In this document: piece after piece, positions 34,373 to 44,743 of the stretch
Numbering within the stretch: the stretch's first letter is position 1
Layout of the letters: each line of letters begins with the position of its first letter
From: Vicia villosa
Taxonomy: Eukaryota > Streptophyta > Magnoliopsida > Fabales > Fabaceae
NCBI RefSeq assembly: GCF_029867415.1
Contig: NW_026705785.1
Coordinates: 186,001 to 250,000 of the forward strand
Direction of reading: 5' to 3'
DNA length: 64,000 nucleotides
Notes under the pieces: model-generated
What the model was told of the DNA's origin: nothing
Database searches by the model: none
The model's input: the letters and a program-made list of their open reading frames with translations, nothing else
Position numbers and translations under genes: made by a program

Positions 34373-35238
34373 TAACCATAATGGTGAATTACTATGCTCC
34401 TATAGGTTTTAGGTTTTGGCAGGATTTAGGTTTGGCAACTTTTTAGGGTTTGGCTAACGCGTTTTTTTAGGGTTTATAATCATTTTTATTTCTAATTTTT
34501 TTTAAATTTGTTTATTTATTTATTTTTATTTAAAAATATTTAATTATTCAGGATATGTTTATATTTGATCACTTATGTGAATATGTTTATATTTTTATTT
34601 CCTATTATATTTTTATATACTGCTGGATATATTATGTAGTGTTAAAACCCTAAGTGTGGGAGTTAACTTTGAGACCAAAAGGGGACATGAATCGCCTTAC
34701 GAGTCTCACTGATAACTCCACTCGGAGTGGGTTAGGTATTTGGAAAGGTCCGAAACGAAGCTTGACTTTGTGGAGGGCTGGACTGGATACTTAGCTGATC
34801 TCTCCGGGAACCTACCCCAAAAATTCGAACCTCATGGATAAAATGAGTTGTTCCAAAATCCGAAGAGACAAAAAGTCTCGGAGGCTACGAACGACCCCAT
34901 GAGACCTTCTAGAACACCCCCTATTAAAAGGTTGGCTCCCAAGAGCCGCTACGTCGAACCTATGAACTTATGTGATTTGTGCTATATGTATATATTGTGT
35001 TGATCATTATTTTTATTATTTCCTTTTTCATTCATCATACATCATGTGCATTCTTGCATCATATTTTATTCAAAAAAAAAAAGAAAAAAGGATATCATAC
35101 ATCTCATGCATGGCATACACATCATCTTCATGACATTAAGAGGAGATTCTTCTTCTATCTCCAGAGCAAGGGACCATTGGGAAGGATAACCTAACATCCC
35201 GACCATACTATCAAACAAGATTTCAGCAGAAGAAATCA
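34373..35238 (+). other. Leader of element C
   Basis: Untranslated region between primer site and gag start. It contains CCACTCGGAGTGG (a perfect short hairpin, about 34719) and other paired segments. No frame of note. Confidence 0.6.
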
Positions 35239-35469
35239 ATGGATCAGTTGGAACAGAATCAAGCCGCCCTTCGTGAGGAAGTAGATCAACTGAAGGTCAG
35301 CGTGGAAGAGGTTAAAGGAGGTATGGCTCAGATGCTAGAATTCAGGAAGGCCCTCCTAGACAAACAAGACAAGGCAAAAGAGGTTCAGTCTGGGGATACC
35401 CTGGTTCAGGATGAGATCCCTAACGACAAAAACCCGCTGCTAGGATTTGTTTCAGGCTTTAGCCCATAG
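35239..35469 (+). pseudogene. Ogre-type gag N-terminus, truncated by a stop
   Basis: 76 residues beginning MDQLEQNQAALREEVDQLKV, a charged coiled-coil start typical of Ogre/Tat Gag proteins, ending at TAG. Downstream to about 35800 further Gag-like fragments (for example ELSNSKRKERPPKKD) appear in other frames. The capsid and zinc-knuckle regions and all of pol are missing. Confidence 0.7.
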
Positions 35470-35939
35470 ATAAATCTCAGGCCCGATCTGTCAGGAGAGC
35501 TATCCAATTCCAAGAGAAAGGAGAGGCCTCCCAAGAAGGATTTGTCCCCACTCCACAAACAAAAGGGACAACCCGCACAGTGCGCATTCCTGCTAACAAT
35601 GTCCCTAAGGACGATGATTACCTGGATCTACAATACGGAGTGCAAGAAGTGGACAACACAGACCAAACACCTCAGACATAACAGTCTATCCCTAACTCTG
35701 GGGAAGATTCCAAGGACAGTGAACAAATCAAGGTGGCTAGAAGAAGGATTTCTTAGATCATTAGTTTTGTTTTCATTCGCAATTTCTTTCCGTTTGTTTA
35801 AACATTAGTCTATGACATATGCTATGTACTTTTCAAAAATCATTAATGGATTGCTTACGTTTGTCTTGATTCATCCCTAGTGTTCTCACTATATTTAAAA
35901 CTGTGTTTTTACTCGGTTTTCTTCTTTGTGATATTCAAC

Positions 35940-36670
35940 TCTAGTGGAAAGTTTTACACCTTTTGAGGGAGAATGACGAAAATGATACCACAATCTCATA
36001 TAGTACGCTTTCGAACAGACCGTGTTGACGATGTACAGGCATTGTTTCAATTCTAATACAGTGGAGATATAAGGATGTTAATCCCTTGTCAACCCCTTTG
36101 AGCCTAAAGAAGTAGGAGTTTTCCTTCGTATAAAATAAAACCCTTGATACATAACCTGGGGTAGGGTAGCTGCTCAGTTAACTAAATTATTCCAAGTTGT
36201 TCCTTTGAACATAATCACCGATGGTTCCCCGTCATCATTAAGTCTGGCAGTCAGTATCCGCAAAGAAAAAAAGAGAAGGCAATGCAAGGGCCTGCTAAGT
36301 CAAAACCTACTAAGGAGACTTAGGCAAAATTGGGGCATCCCGCTGACTGTAGTTTTAAAACAAACAGTTCAGAAAAAGTTAGGGATAACAAAGTCGAAAA
36401 AGGTTACTATGTACCTTCGACAAAAGGAAAATACTACAAAAAGGAGGATGACTGCTTTTGCAGATAAACCTTTGGTTTTTGAACCATCGTAAATGTCAAT
36501 GTCACAATTCCCAAACTCTTTTGGGGACTAAACGCATAGCTAACGGAGCATAGGACCGGAGAACATCACGAAGATGGGGATTGGGTACAAATAAACTTTG
36601 AGCCTCTATCTTTTGTTTCTTTAAACCGTGAACCAGGCCACGTTACAACCCTTAAAAGTCCTAACTGAAG
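35940..36670 (+). other. Conserved non-coding blocks shared by elements C and D
   Basis: Two blocks (about 35990-36130 and 36540-36660) have clear reverse-complement counterparts in D (about 54140-54280 and 53335-53460). Examples are GATGTACAGGCATTGTTTC, CCCCTTTGAGCCT, and CGTGAACCAGGCCACGTTAC. Order is the same in both elements. They lie where the 3' end of pol and the 3' UTR begin. Confidence 0.65.
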
Positions 36671-37194
36671 CATGGTTAGTTCGAAAGCATACCGTTACCA
36701 AAGGTATCCCGACTCCTTAAGGTCTACTATAACTTTTGAGTTGATATCACTTTCTTACAAAAAAAAAAACTTTGTTTTACTCAAAAAAAAATGTTTTCAA
36801 ACTTTCAAGACAGACGTATGCATTTGCGTTCCATTATAAAGTACACTTGTCTATATAGATTTAAATGTTAACATCAGGGAGAAATTGCATGGGGCATGGT
36901 TAATGTCTAAAAATCCTACTGACTGACAAAGTAGCTTTTAAAAGCTTATCAAAAGAAGAAGCATCTCTCACACATGATTGAGATAGCTGAAGTGCACACG
37001 GGGCATAACTCATCATTATCCCATTTACATGGGGCAATCAAATCAAGATCCATGGAATCTCTCAAGGATGCTGAGTAGCCCATGGGGCAAGCCCATTACC
37101 TGGGGGCACGTTGCAAAGGTCGCTCAGTATCAAATAATGTCAATGCCACTCTCGCATCCTTTTCAGGAACATTTATAGGGTACTTTTCAATCTA

Positions 37195-39640
37195 TCCATA
37201 TAGTCTTCCTTAAGACGTGTTCAAATACTTCTTACCCTTTCTAGGAACCTTTTCCAAACAGTCTTTTTAAGACCCGTCTTCTTATCCTTTCTATTTTCAA
37301 ACCCTTTCAGACAGTCTTCTCTAAGATATATTCATTTCCAAGAACCTTTTCTAGGTAGTCTTCTGTAAGACGTTTCTTAACTGTTTTCAGTTAGTCTTTT
37401 AAGACATATTCAAACTTCTCTTACGCTTCCAGAAACCTTGTCAAACTTTATTTAAAGTACAAAGTCTTTTCTAAGACAGTTCACCATTCTTTCTAGAGTA
37501 GTCTTCTTCAAGATGTTTTCCCTGAGTTTTGTTTAAAACCCCACAAACAGTCTTTATCCTCTATAGGAATCATTTTTTACCATCTGCACAAACATATCCC
37601 TTCGAGCTTTGTTTAAAGCGCAGTCTTGTCTAAGACAACTTCCCATTCTTTCCAAGGACCTCTTCAGGTAATCTTATAAAAGACATCATCTCATTCTGAG
37701 TACTCAGCAAATCACTATCCGTCAGGCGCTACCGAAACGCGTGACTCACTCTGAAAAGCTTCTACTTCACATCCAACACTTACAATCAAAAATCCTATTG
37801 ACTGGGGGGCATATCTTTCAAGAATTCAAACACTGGGGCAATGCATATCAGGCAAGACATGGTGAAATTCGAATTCCCTCGAAAGGTCCCTCCTTCAAAT
37901 CAAGGGGCACATCTCTCAAAATTTCCGATATTCGGGAAGTCATACTAGCATCATACAAAGGGCATTGTTGCATATTTGATCTTCTCACGCCTGTACCATT
38001 CACATCCCGCAGTGTGGGATAGGCATACATGCATAATTCTCATTGAGAATCTCATTACATGGTACATGCATCATGACATTGCATAAAAACTAACGCTACC
38101 TTTTCAGGTCACTTCATAACCAAAAAGATGTTATCATCTGACTACAGTGCAAATACGATCGTATCAACGATTCAATCTTAACAGATACAATTCCAATACC
38201 TCATTCCAAGTCTTTCTTCAAAGGCGATCCAGAAGCAACCAAAGAATTTCTTACCTCTCCAGGTAGTCTTGTCCAAGACAAATATCCTAATCTTTCCAAG
38301 CAGTCTTGTTTAAGACATATCCTAACCTTTCTAGGTAGTTTTGTTTAAAATCTTTCATAGCCTTTATAGGAACCTTTCTAGGTAGTTTTGTTTAAAACGT
38401 CTTACGTCCTTTATAGGAACCTTTCTAGGTAGTTTTGTTTAAAACATCTCACGACCTTTATAGGAACCTTTTCCAGGTAGTTTTGTTTAAAACGTTCCAC
38501 GACCTTTATAGGTAGTTTTGTTTAAAATATTTCATAGCCTTTATAGGAACCTTTCTAGGTAGTTTTGTTTAAAACGTCTTATGTCCTTTATAGGAACCTT
38601 TCTAGGTAGTTTTGTTTAAAACATCTCACGACCTTTATAGGAACCTTTCGAGGTAGTTTTGTTTAAAACGTCTTATGTCCTTTATAGGAACCTTTCTAGG
38701 TAGTTTTGTTTAAAACATCTCACGACCTTTATAGGAACCTTTCGAGGTAGTTTTGTTTAAAACATATCGTGTCTTTTATAGGAACCTTTATAGGTAGTTT
38801 TGTTTAAAACGTGCCATATCCTTTATAGGAACCTTTATAGGTAGTTTTGTTTAAAACGTATCGTGCCCTTTATAGGAACCTTTCTAGGTAGTTTTGTCTA
38901 AAACATGCCATGTCCTTTATAGGAACTTTCCCAGATAGTTTTGCTTAAAACATTTCATATCCTTTATAGGAATCTTTTTAGATAGTTTTGTTTAAAACGT
39001 ATCTTATCCTTTATAGGAACCTTTCCAGGTAATCTTGTTTAAGAAATCTCATATCCTCTCTAGAATACCGCATGTCTTTTTAGAAACCTCTCTAGGTAAT
39101 CTTGTTTAAAACGTTTCATATCTTTTTAGAAACCTCTCTAGGTAATCTTGTTTAAGATATCTCACATCTTTTTAGAAGCCTCTCTAGGTAATCTTGTTTA
39201 AGATATCTCATATCTTTTTAGAAACCTCTCTAGGTAATCTTGTTCAAGATACTTCATATCTTTTAGGAGCCTTTCCAGGTAGTCTTGTTTAAGACATGTC
39301 TCAACTTCTTTAGGTTAATCTTGTTTAAGACATCCCATCTCCGTCTAAAAACCTCTCCAAGTGAATCTTGTTTAAGACACATCTCAGCCTATCTAGGACA
39401 GTCTTGTTTAAGACACATCATGCCTTTCTAGGTAGCTTTCTTAAAATATTTATCTAATCTTTTCTAAGATACCTCTAGTTCTTTTATAGAACTCCTCAGT
39501 TAGTCTTCTCCAAGGCATTCTTCCTAAGCATTGTTCAAAGCCTAAGCTTCTCCGCGTCAACCTTCAATACATCCTATTCAGGAATCTCTTCAGGTAGTCT
39601 TATGTAAGACATTACTCTCTCTCCTCAAGATACAATCAAA
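37195..39640 (+). repeat. 3'-UTR hairpin-repeat array of element C (47-bp minisatellite core)
   Basis: Nearly every 40-50 bases there is an inverted repeat of 5 bp around a 3-4 nt loop: GTCTT-GTTT-AAGAC, GTTTT-GTTT-AAAAC, ATCTT-GTTT-AAGAT, GCTTT-GTTT-AAAGC or ACTTT-ATTT-AAAGT. The core (about 38320-39060) is a regular 47-bp repeat (CCTTTATAGG at 38361, 38408, 38455...) linked by GGAACCTTTCTAGGTA. It is the hypervariable 3'-UTR position known to carry tandem repeats in Ogre/Tat elements. Confidence 0.9.
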
Positions 39641-39787
39641 TAATCCAGGGCTGAAAAGCATATGCTTTAGACAAGTACCTTACCAGGCGAATGGATGGCA
39701 TCTATAAGCCCATCTCCCACAGATCTCCTTTCCGATGCAAGCAAATTTTAGGGCATTTTAGTGTCCAATCGTCTTCCACCTCTTCAG

Positions 39788-39813
39788 GTTCAAGAAGATT
39801 GAACAGGGGCAGC
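39788..39813 (+). other. Polypurine tract and adjoining hairpin of element C
   Basis: GGTTCAAGAAGATTGAAC (stem GTTCAA/TTGAAC) runs into AGGGGCAGC and then the 3' LTR start TGTCATA. Element D has the same arrangement. Confidence 0.8.
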
Positions 39814-42743
39814 TGTCATACCCCAAAATTTGCCCTCCATGTTCCATTCACAATGATTCAAGGTTCAAGATTCAGTGCCAAAGCTTTGCTCAAACAATCC
39901 CCAAGATCCACAGTCAATTGATTCAAACTTGAAGGTCAACTGCAATCAAAGCATGATTCAAACTATGATCATTGGTCAAACATCAAGTATAGAGGTGCAT
40001 AACTATCATTTGATCAAAGATTGATCATGATTCCATTAATAGAAACTCAGAGATGAACAAATGCAAAAAGGTTCAAATTAGGGTTTCTTAGGAGAAAGTC
40101 AACCCAACTTTGACTGGGCATAACTTTCACATGGAACATCAAAAATCTCCCACTCAAAGCCTATTTTGAAGGAAATTGGATTCTCTACAACTTTGTCCCT
40201 CACAAGCCAGGGCTAGAAATGATTCATTTAAGAGGTACAGTGCAAAAGATTACAGGTCCTTTTCGGGCATCCTTTAAAAGCAGTTTTTTTCCAAGGAGGA
40301 TATGATCAAGATAAAAGTTCCAAATGGAAAATATGTTCCAAAGTGGCTTGTAGAGGACCTCTTGAGGTTTCCAAAAAGTATTAGAAATCCTTCATAGCTC
40401 AAAAATTGAGTGAGATATGATTGATCAAAGTTGGGTGACTTTTGGAGGTAAAATGTGAAAAGAGAAGGTTCAAATGGAGAAACTTTGCAAATGGGCCTAT
40501 GGTATTATGATTAAATCTTGATCCACAAGTCACTAGCATGCCCAAAACCATATGCCACGAAATTTGACTCATTATTTGATTTAATATGATTTTTTATCTC
40601 ATTTTTAATGATTTAATTAAGTGAAAAATCAAATATTTTGTTAAATAAGTACATATAGATTGATTCCAATCAATATTAATGACAAATATAATATAATTTT
40701 CGTGCATATTGGTTGGAGAAAGTTTGAAACAAATTTGATCAAAAAATAGAAAGTTTCCATTCATGAACAAAATCAAATTTTTTCAAACTTGCAAGATTCG
40801 ATTCAATGATCTTTGGGCCATAATTCTTAACCTAATTCACTCTTCTATAAGTAGTGAATAAAAGGCACACGAATAGGGGTTGAAAAAGCGGGGGCAGAAG
40901 AGAGCCTTCAAGAACTGGAAAATTGGCAAAAAAAGTGAATTCGGATTTGGGGAATTAAAGGCTTTCAAAAGGTTTTGAAGATTGCTACACGTCCATTGGA
41001 GTTTGCTGAAGCTATTGGGATACTTGCGCGACATCAACACTCCCAGAATAGCCTCCGATTGACCAAGGTATGTGACTTTGAAACTTGGTTCGATTAGGCT
41101 ATGGCATGCATTCTCATCGGTTTTTATTGGGGTTTTATGAATATTGTTGATGCTGTGGTTGTTTCTGAATCGTTAATTGGCTTTCTGATCAATATATTCG
41201 TCATCGGCCATTGAAGGCCGAGCAAGCTCTTTAGGGTTTAAATTGGGGGTTTTCCGCCTGGGTAAAATTAGGCCATAATAGTTGTAGGATTGGATTCGTA
41301 TGATAGAAACGAAGGGGAAGGATAGGTCGCGCCTTATTTATATGAACGTATATGCGAATCGCTGTTTTACAGGTTTAATGGCTACGAAAAATTGCGTGGC
41401 AAAATCGTAGCAAATTCATAGAGTTTTTTTGCAGGTGTTTTGGGGAAGATGATGGCGTGTCAACGCCCGGTTGGTGCGTTTGAATTCGCGCGCGCGTTTC
41501 CATGTATATGTTTCATTTTTTTTATATTGCAACGAGCATGAGTCTTAAACAGTTGAGACGTTTGGTTGAGTTGGTTAAAGGGCGCGTCTGGGAGTGGGAG
41601 GTCATGGGTTCGAGCCTCTCCTCCTTCATTATTTTTCTGATAAAATCACTTCTTGATCTGGTGTCTGCGCTTGCGCATAGACTACCATACGCCCTCACGA
41701 TCCAACCCTCAATTTCCCACTAACCTAGATCTAACACCCCAGATTGAATCCCCATATTATGATCCCTCAAGCCAACCATATTAAATCAAAATCTCTAACT
41801 AACTTATTTATTTTAATTAATTTAAATATTTTGGTTAATCACATTTAACATTTATTTGTATAATAATTTATTTTTATAAATAAGTTAATATATATTATAA
41901 AATGTTAAATTTCTAACTTATTGATTCGTTTCGATTAAATCCATTAATCGTGATGGGCGATAATCGATTTTCCTAAATAATTATTTAATTAAAATGTAAA
42001 TAATTTCTATTTAGTTAAATGGTTGCAACTATTTTATTAGTTGTGATGATTAACTTTCCTATTTTTTTCTAAATTCCAATTTGTTATTATTTGTAATCGT
42101 GTTAATCGGTTATGAGGGGTAACAATACAAAATAAAATTCACAAAAAAATAATAAAACACAGTAATCCATTATTAGTGATAATCGAATCAATCGATTTGA
42201 ATTAGTAATGGTACAAAACTCCTAATCTTTTGACTATGGTGATCAAACCTATTGATCATCGCGGTTAATTGTGCCAAATCAGGGTTGTACGCCCAAACAA
42301 ATTCCAAAACACTTTTCAAACACTTTTCAAACTTCAATTCCCAAATACGGATTTTTATCCTCATTCAAACTACGTCAGGCTATTCAAAGCCTTCAAACCT
42401 TCAAATCAAATTTCAAACCTTAAGGGCGTACAACCCGTCCCCCGAACTACGTTGACTCTGATTCTCCATAAGGAGATACGTAGGCACTTGGCAACAAGGC
42501 GAGTCCCCTTCCCTAAAATCTCAATTTTCCCCTTATTCATTTCCTTACCTATAAACTTCAATAATTTTAGCCACAAACCTTTACCTTAGATTCAAAGCCA
42601 ATAGGAAAGGGTTGAGGGTGCCTAACACCTTCCCTCGACCTGAATATAGTATCTTACCCTGATCTCTATACTGCGTAGGGTTTCCTATTCGCCCTTCAGA
42701 ATAGGTGGCGACTCTAAGTTTAAATTTTAGGCAGGTTGCTACA
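39814..42743 (+). repeat. 3' LTR of element C
   Basis: 2930 bp. It appears identical to the 5' LTR except for one extra T near 41514. Confidence 0.95.
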
Positions 42744-44688
42744 GTGTGTCATCACTTGAATCATTGGCCATATAGTATAGAAACTTAGTGAAAATGGCTT
42801 GAAATTTCATGCTTAATGACCTCTAATGTCAAAATTCAAAACCATAGCTATGCTCCATATTTTTTCATGCTCTTGGGCATTTTGGAAAGCTCATATTACA
42901 CACTTCAAAAGCCTAGTTGAAAGTTTCCTCAAGTCTCTTAAGGAAGTGGGTGAAAAAGTTCCATGAACTTTGAGAAAAATGAAGTTTTAAGTGAAGTTTT
43001 CAAAAAGTACCAACTTTGAAGCTCCATATCTCTTAAATGGTTGATCCTATGGAAAAAAATTATATGTGTCAAAGTTGTTTATTGGATCAAAATCTACAAC
43101 TTTCATGTTGGAAGTTTTTTTCAGTTTGTAGGTGAAATTTTGAGAAAATCCCTTCCAAAGTTTGGAAAAAACCATTGAAAAACACTTAGAAAATTTTCTA
43201 AGTATGGAAAGTCAAACTTTTGACTTTTTGATTCTTGATTGATTTTCTTGATTTTTCTTGATCAAATGACTTCATACTTCATATATTGATGATTTAAAAC
43301 TTCAAAAGTCATGGTTGACCAAAATTCCCCAAAAGTCAATGGTGATCTTGTACAGTTGACTTTTTCAGACGAATCGCGTTTCTGGAGATTTCAAATGAAA
43401 CAGGCTATCCTCATCAAATGAGTGATATGAATGGATCACATTGAAGCATTAGAGGATATTGAGCCATGGTTTGAGTTGTGGCACCATGTCCTGATTAAAA
43501 AGTCAGTTGTCCAGTGAATTAGGTCAAAAACCCTAATTGTCGACCTGATGAAATTGATGACTGTGGATCTTGAATTGAGATGCAATTTCCATGGGATATT
43601 GTCATAGGGATTATTTGAGGATGATTGAAACCTTTGATTGACTCCCTGGGGTTTTTTAGGGTTTCCCAAATGTGATCCCTGATTTTAGTCCCTGATAGTT
43701 CAAAATCCTGATCTGAGGATTTGTCTGATCAATCTTTGTGTAGGAGATGTTATGAGCCAATGGATTAGGTCAAAATGATGTACTTGGGGTCTTGAGGTCA
43801 TGTCCCAAGTTATTAAGTCAAATCCTGAGCAAAAGTCAAGAGTATGCTATCTTCAGTCAAAACCCTAATTCAGTCAATTCAGAGCCTTTGAGCTTGTTGA
43901 GATGAATCTCTGAGGACCAAATATTGATTGTTGATGAAGATGATTCATTTGAAATGAAGGGAGAACAAAACCCTAATTGATCTGTACTTGTACTGATGAG
44001 TGATTCCTGATTAAATCCTGCTGAGTCACAAGTAACAAACACAAGCTATGCAATTTGTTAGAGATGCAAATGATGTATATGCAATGATATGAGGTGGTAT
44101 CTTAGGTCAAAAATTGGGGTATGACACTAGTGTTATATCATAGTGATGTGGTATGTGTTTAAATTCATTTTGTAACTGTTAGTGAATAATTTTTGAAATC
44201 TAAAATGTGTTGCAATAGGGTGAATGATTTACTTATGATGTTTTATCGTTATGGACTTATAATATAGTTTAATTGTGATATTTCTCACCCTTAATGTTGA
44301 CCATTTTTCAGATTGAAGATAAAGGTTTTCGACTTAGTGAGGATTAGCTCATGAGTCAGTGTGTTAGTTTAGCGTCAAATGTTATGCTTTGATAATTGTA
44401 ACACTGGGGAACATTAGCTTAGGGTTCGTGTTTTAATAACTCTATTTTGTTATGATATTGGTTTTATTTTGGGATGCAGTATCAAAGATGTTATATTCAT
44501 CCGAATGTTGGATTTCCGCTGTGTTGACATGAAATTATTTTATGAGTTATGATGAATCATGTTGAATTTCCTCAGTGAATGCATGTCAATGACGTATGAT
44601 GTTTGTTTTTAAATTGAATTGTGGCACCCTTGTTTCATGTACTCTGAAATATTTATTTAATTGTCGCGGGGTTTAGAAGGGTGTTACG

Positions 44689-44743
44689 GCAAACGTTATA
44701 CATCATATGGAGAACGCCATATGTTTAAATTATGGGGAAAAGG
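44689..44743 (-). mobile_element. Athila-type LTR, middle fragment between insertions E and D
   Basis: Short stretch left between solo LTR E and element D. Joining its ends to 23649 and 61130 restores continuous Athila-like LTR text. Confidence 0.5.

Larger units (their letters stand above)
31424..42743 (+). mobile_element. Element 'C': complete but gutted Ogre-type retrotransposon
   Basis: LTRs of 2929 and 2930 bp, perfect TSD GTGTG (31419-31423 and 42744-42748), primer site, polypurine tract. Only 5.46 kb of interior remains, against more than 10 kb in autonomous Ogre elements. The interior holds a leader, a gag start (35239), non-coding conserved blocks, and long hairpin-repeat arrays. 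Protease, RT, RNase H and integrase are absent. By eye the LTRs differ by a single base (T-run at about 33124/41514), so insertion is very recent. Mobilisation must have used proteins from another element. Confidence 0.93.
27663..44126 (-). mobile_element. Solo LTR 'B' of an Ogre-type element, interrupted by element C
   Basis: Plus-strand start TGTCGCGGGG and end TTGGGGTATGACA, flanked by a perfect TSD CTAGT (27658-27662 and 44127-44131). Without element C and its TSD the LTR is 5139 bp. Read on the minus strand it begins TGTCATACCCCAA, like the start of element C's LTR. It carries the conserved module (28001-28050, a second version at 28117-28155, and 27855-27875). No internal Ogre sequence remains, so it is a solo LTR. 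It contains several minisatellites and a tRNA-like segment. Confidence 0.88.
23650..44688. mobile_element. Solo LTR 'E' (TGTAACACCCC type), carrying nested insertions
   Basis: Starts TGTAACACCCCATATTTTAC and ends GGGTGTTACG; related LTRs end GGGTGTTACA. The flanks ACAAA (23645-23649) and GCAAA (44689-44693) form an imperfect TSD. After subtracting the copia derivative and solo LTR 'B' with their TSDs, the LTR is about 2.29 kb. No primer site, polypurine tract or coding region of its own is present. Terminal sequence of this type is common in chromovirus-lineage Ty3/gypsy elements, but the lineage is inferred. It carries two imperfect GTAACCGRTTA repeats near 26562-26680, common in legume LTRs. 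Confidence 0.7.

Noticed and set aside
34723..34960. Structured leader as a possible riboswitch
   Set aside because: Short paired segments exist, but nothing matches a known riboswitch and it lies in the untranslated leader of a retroelement.
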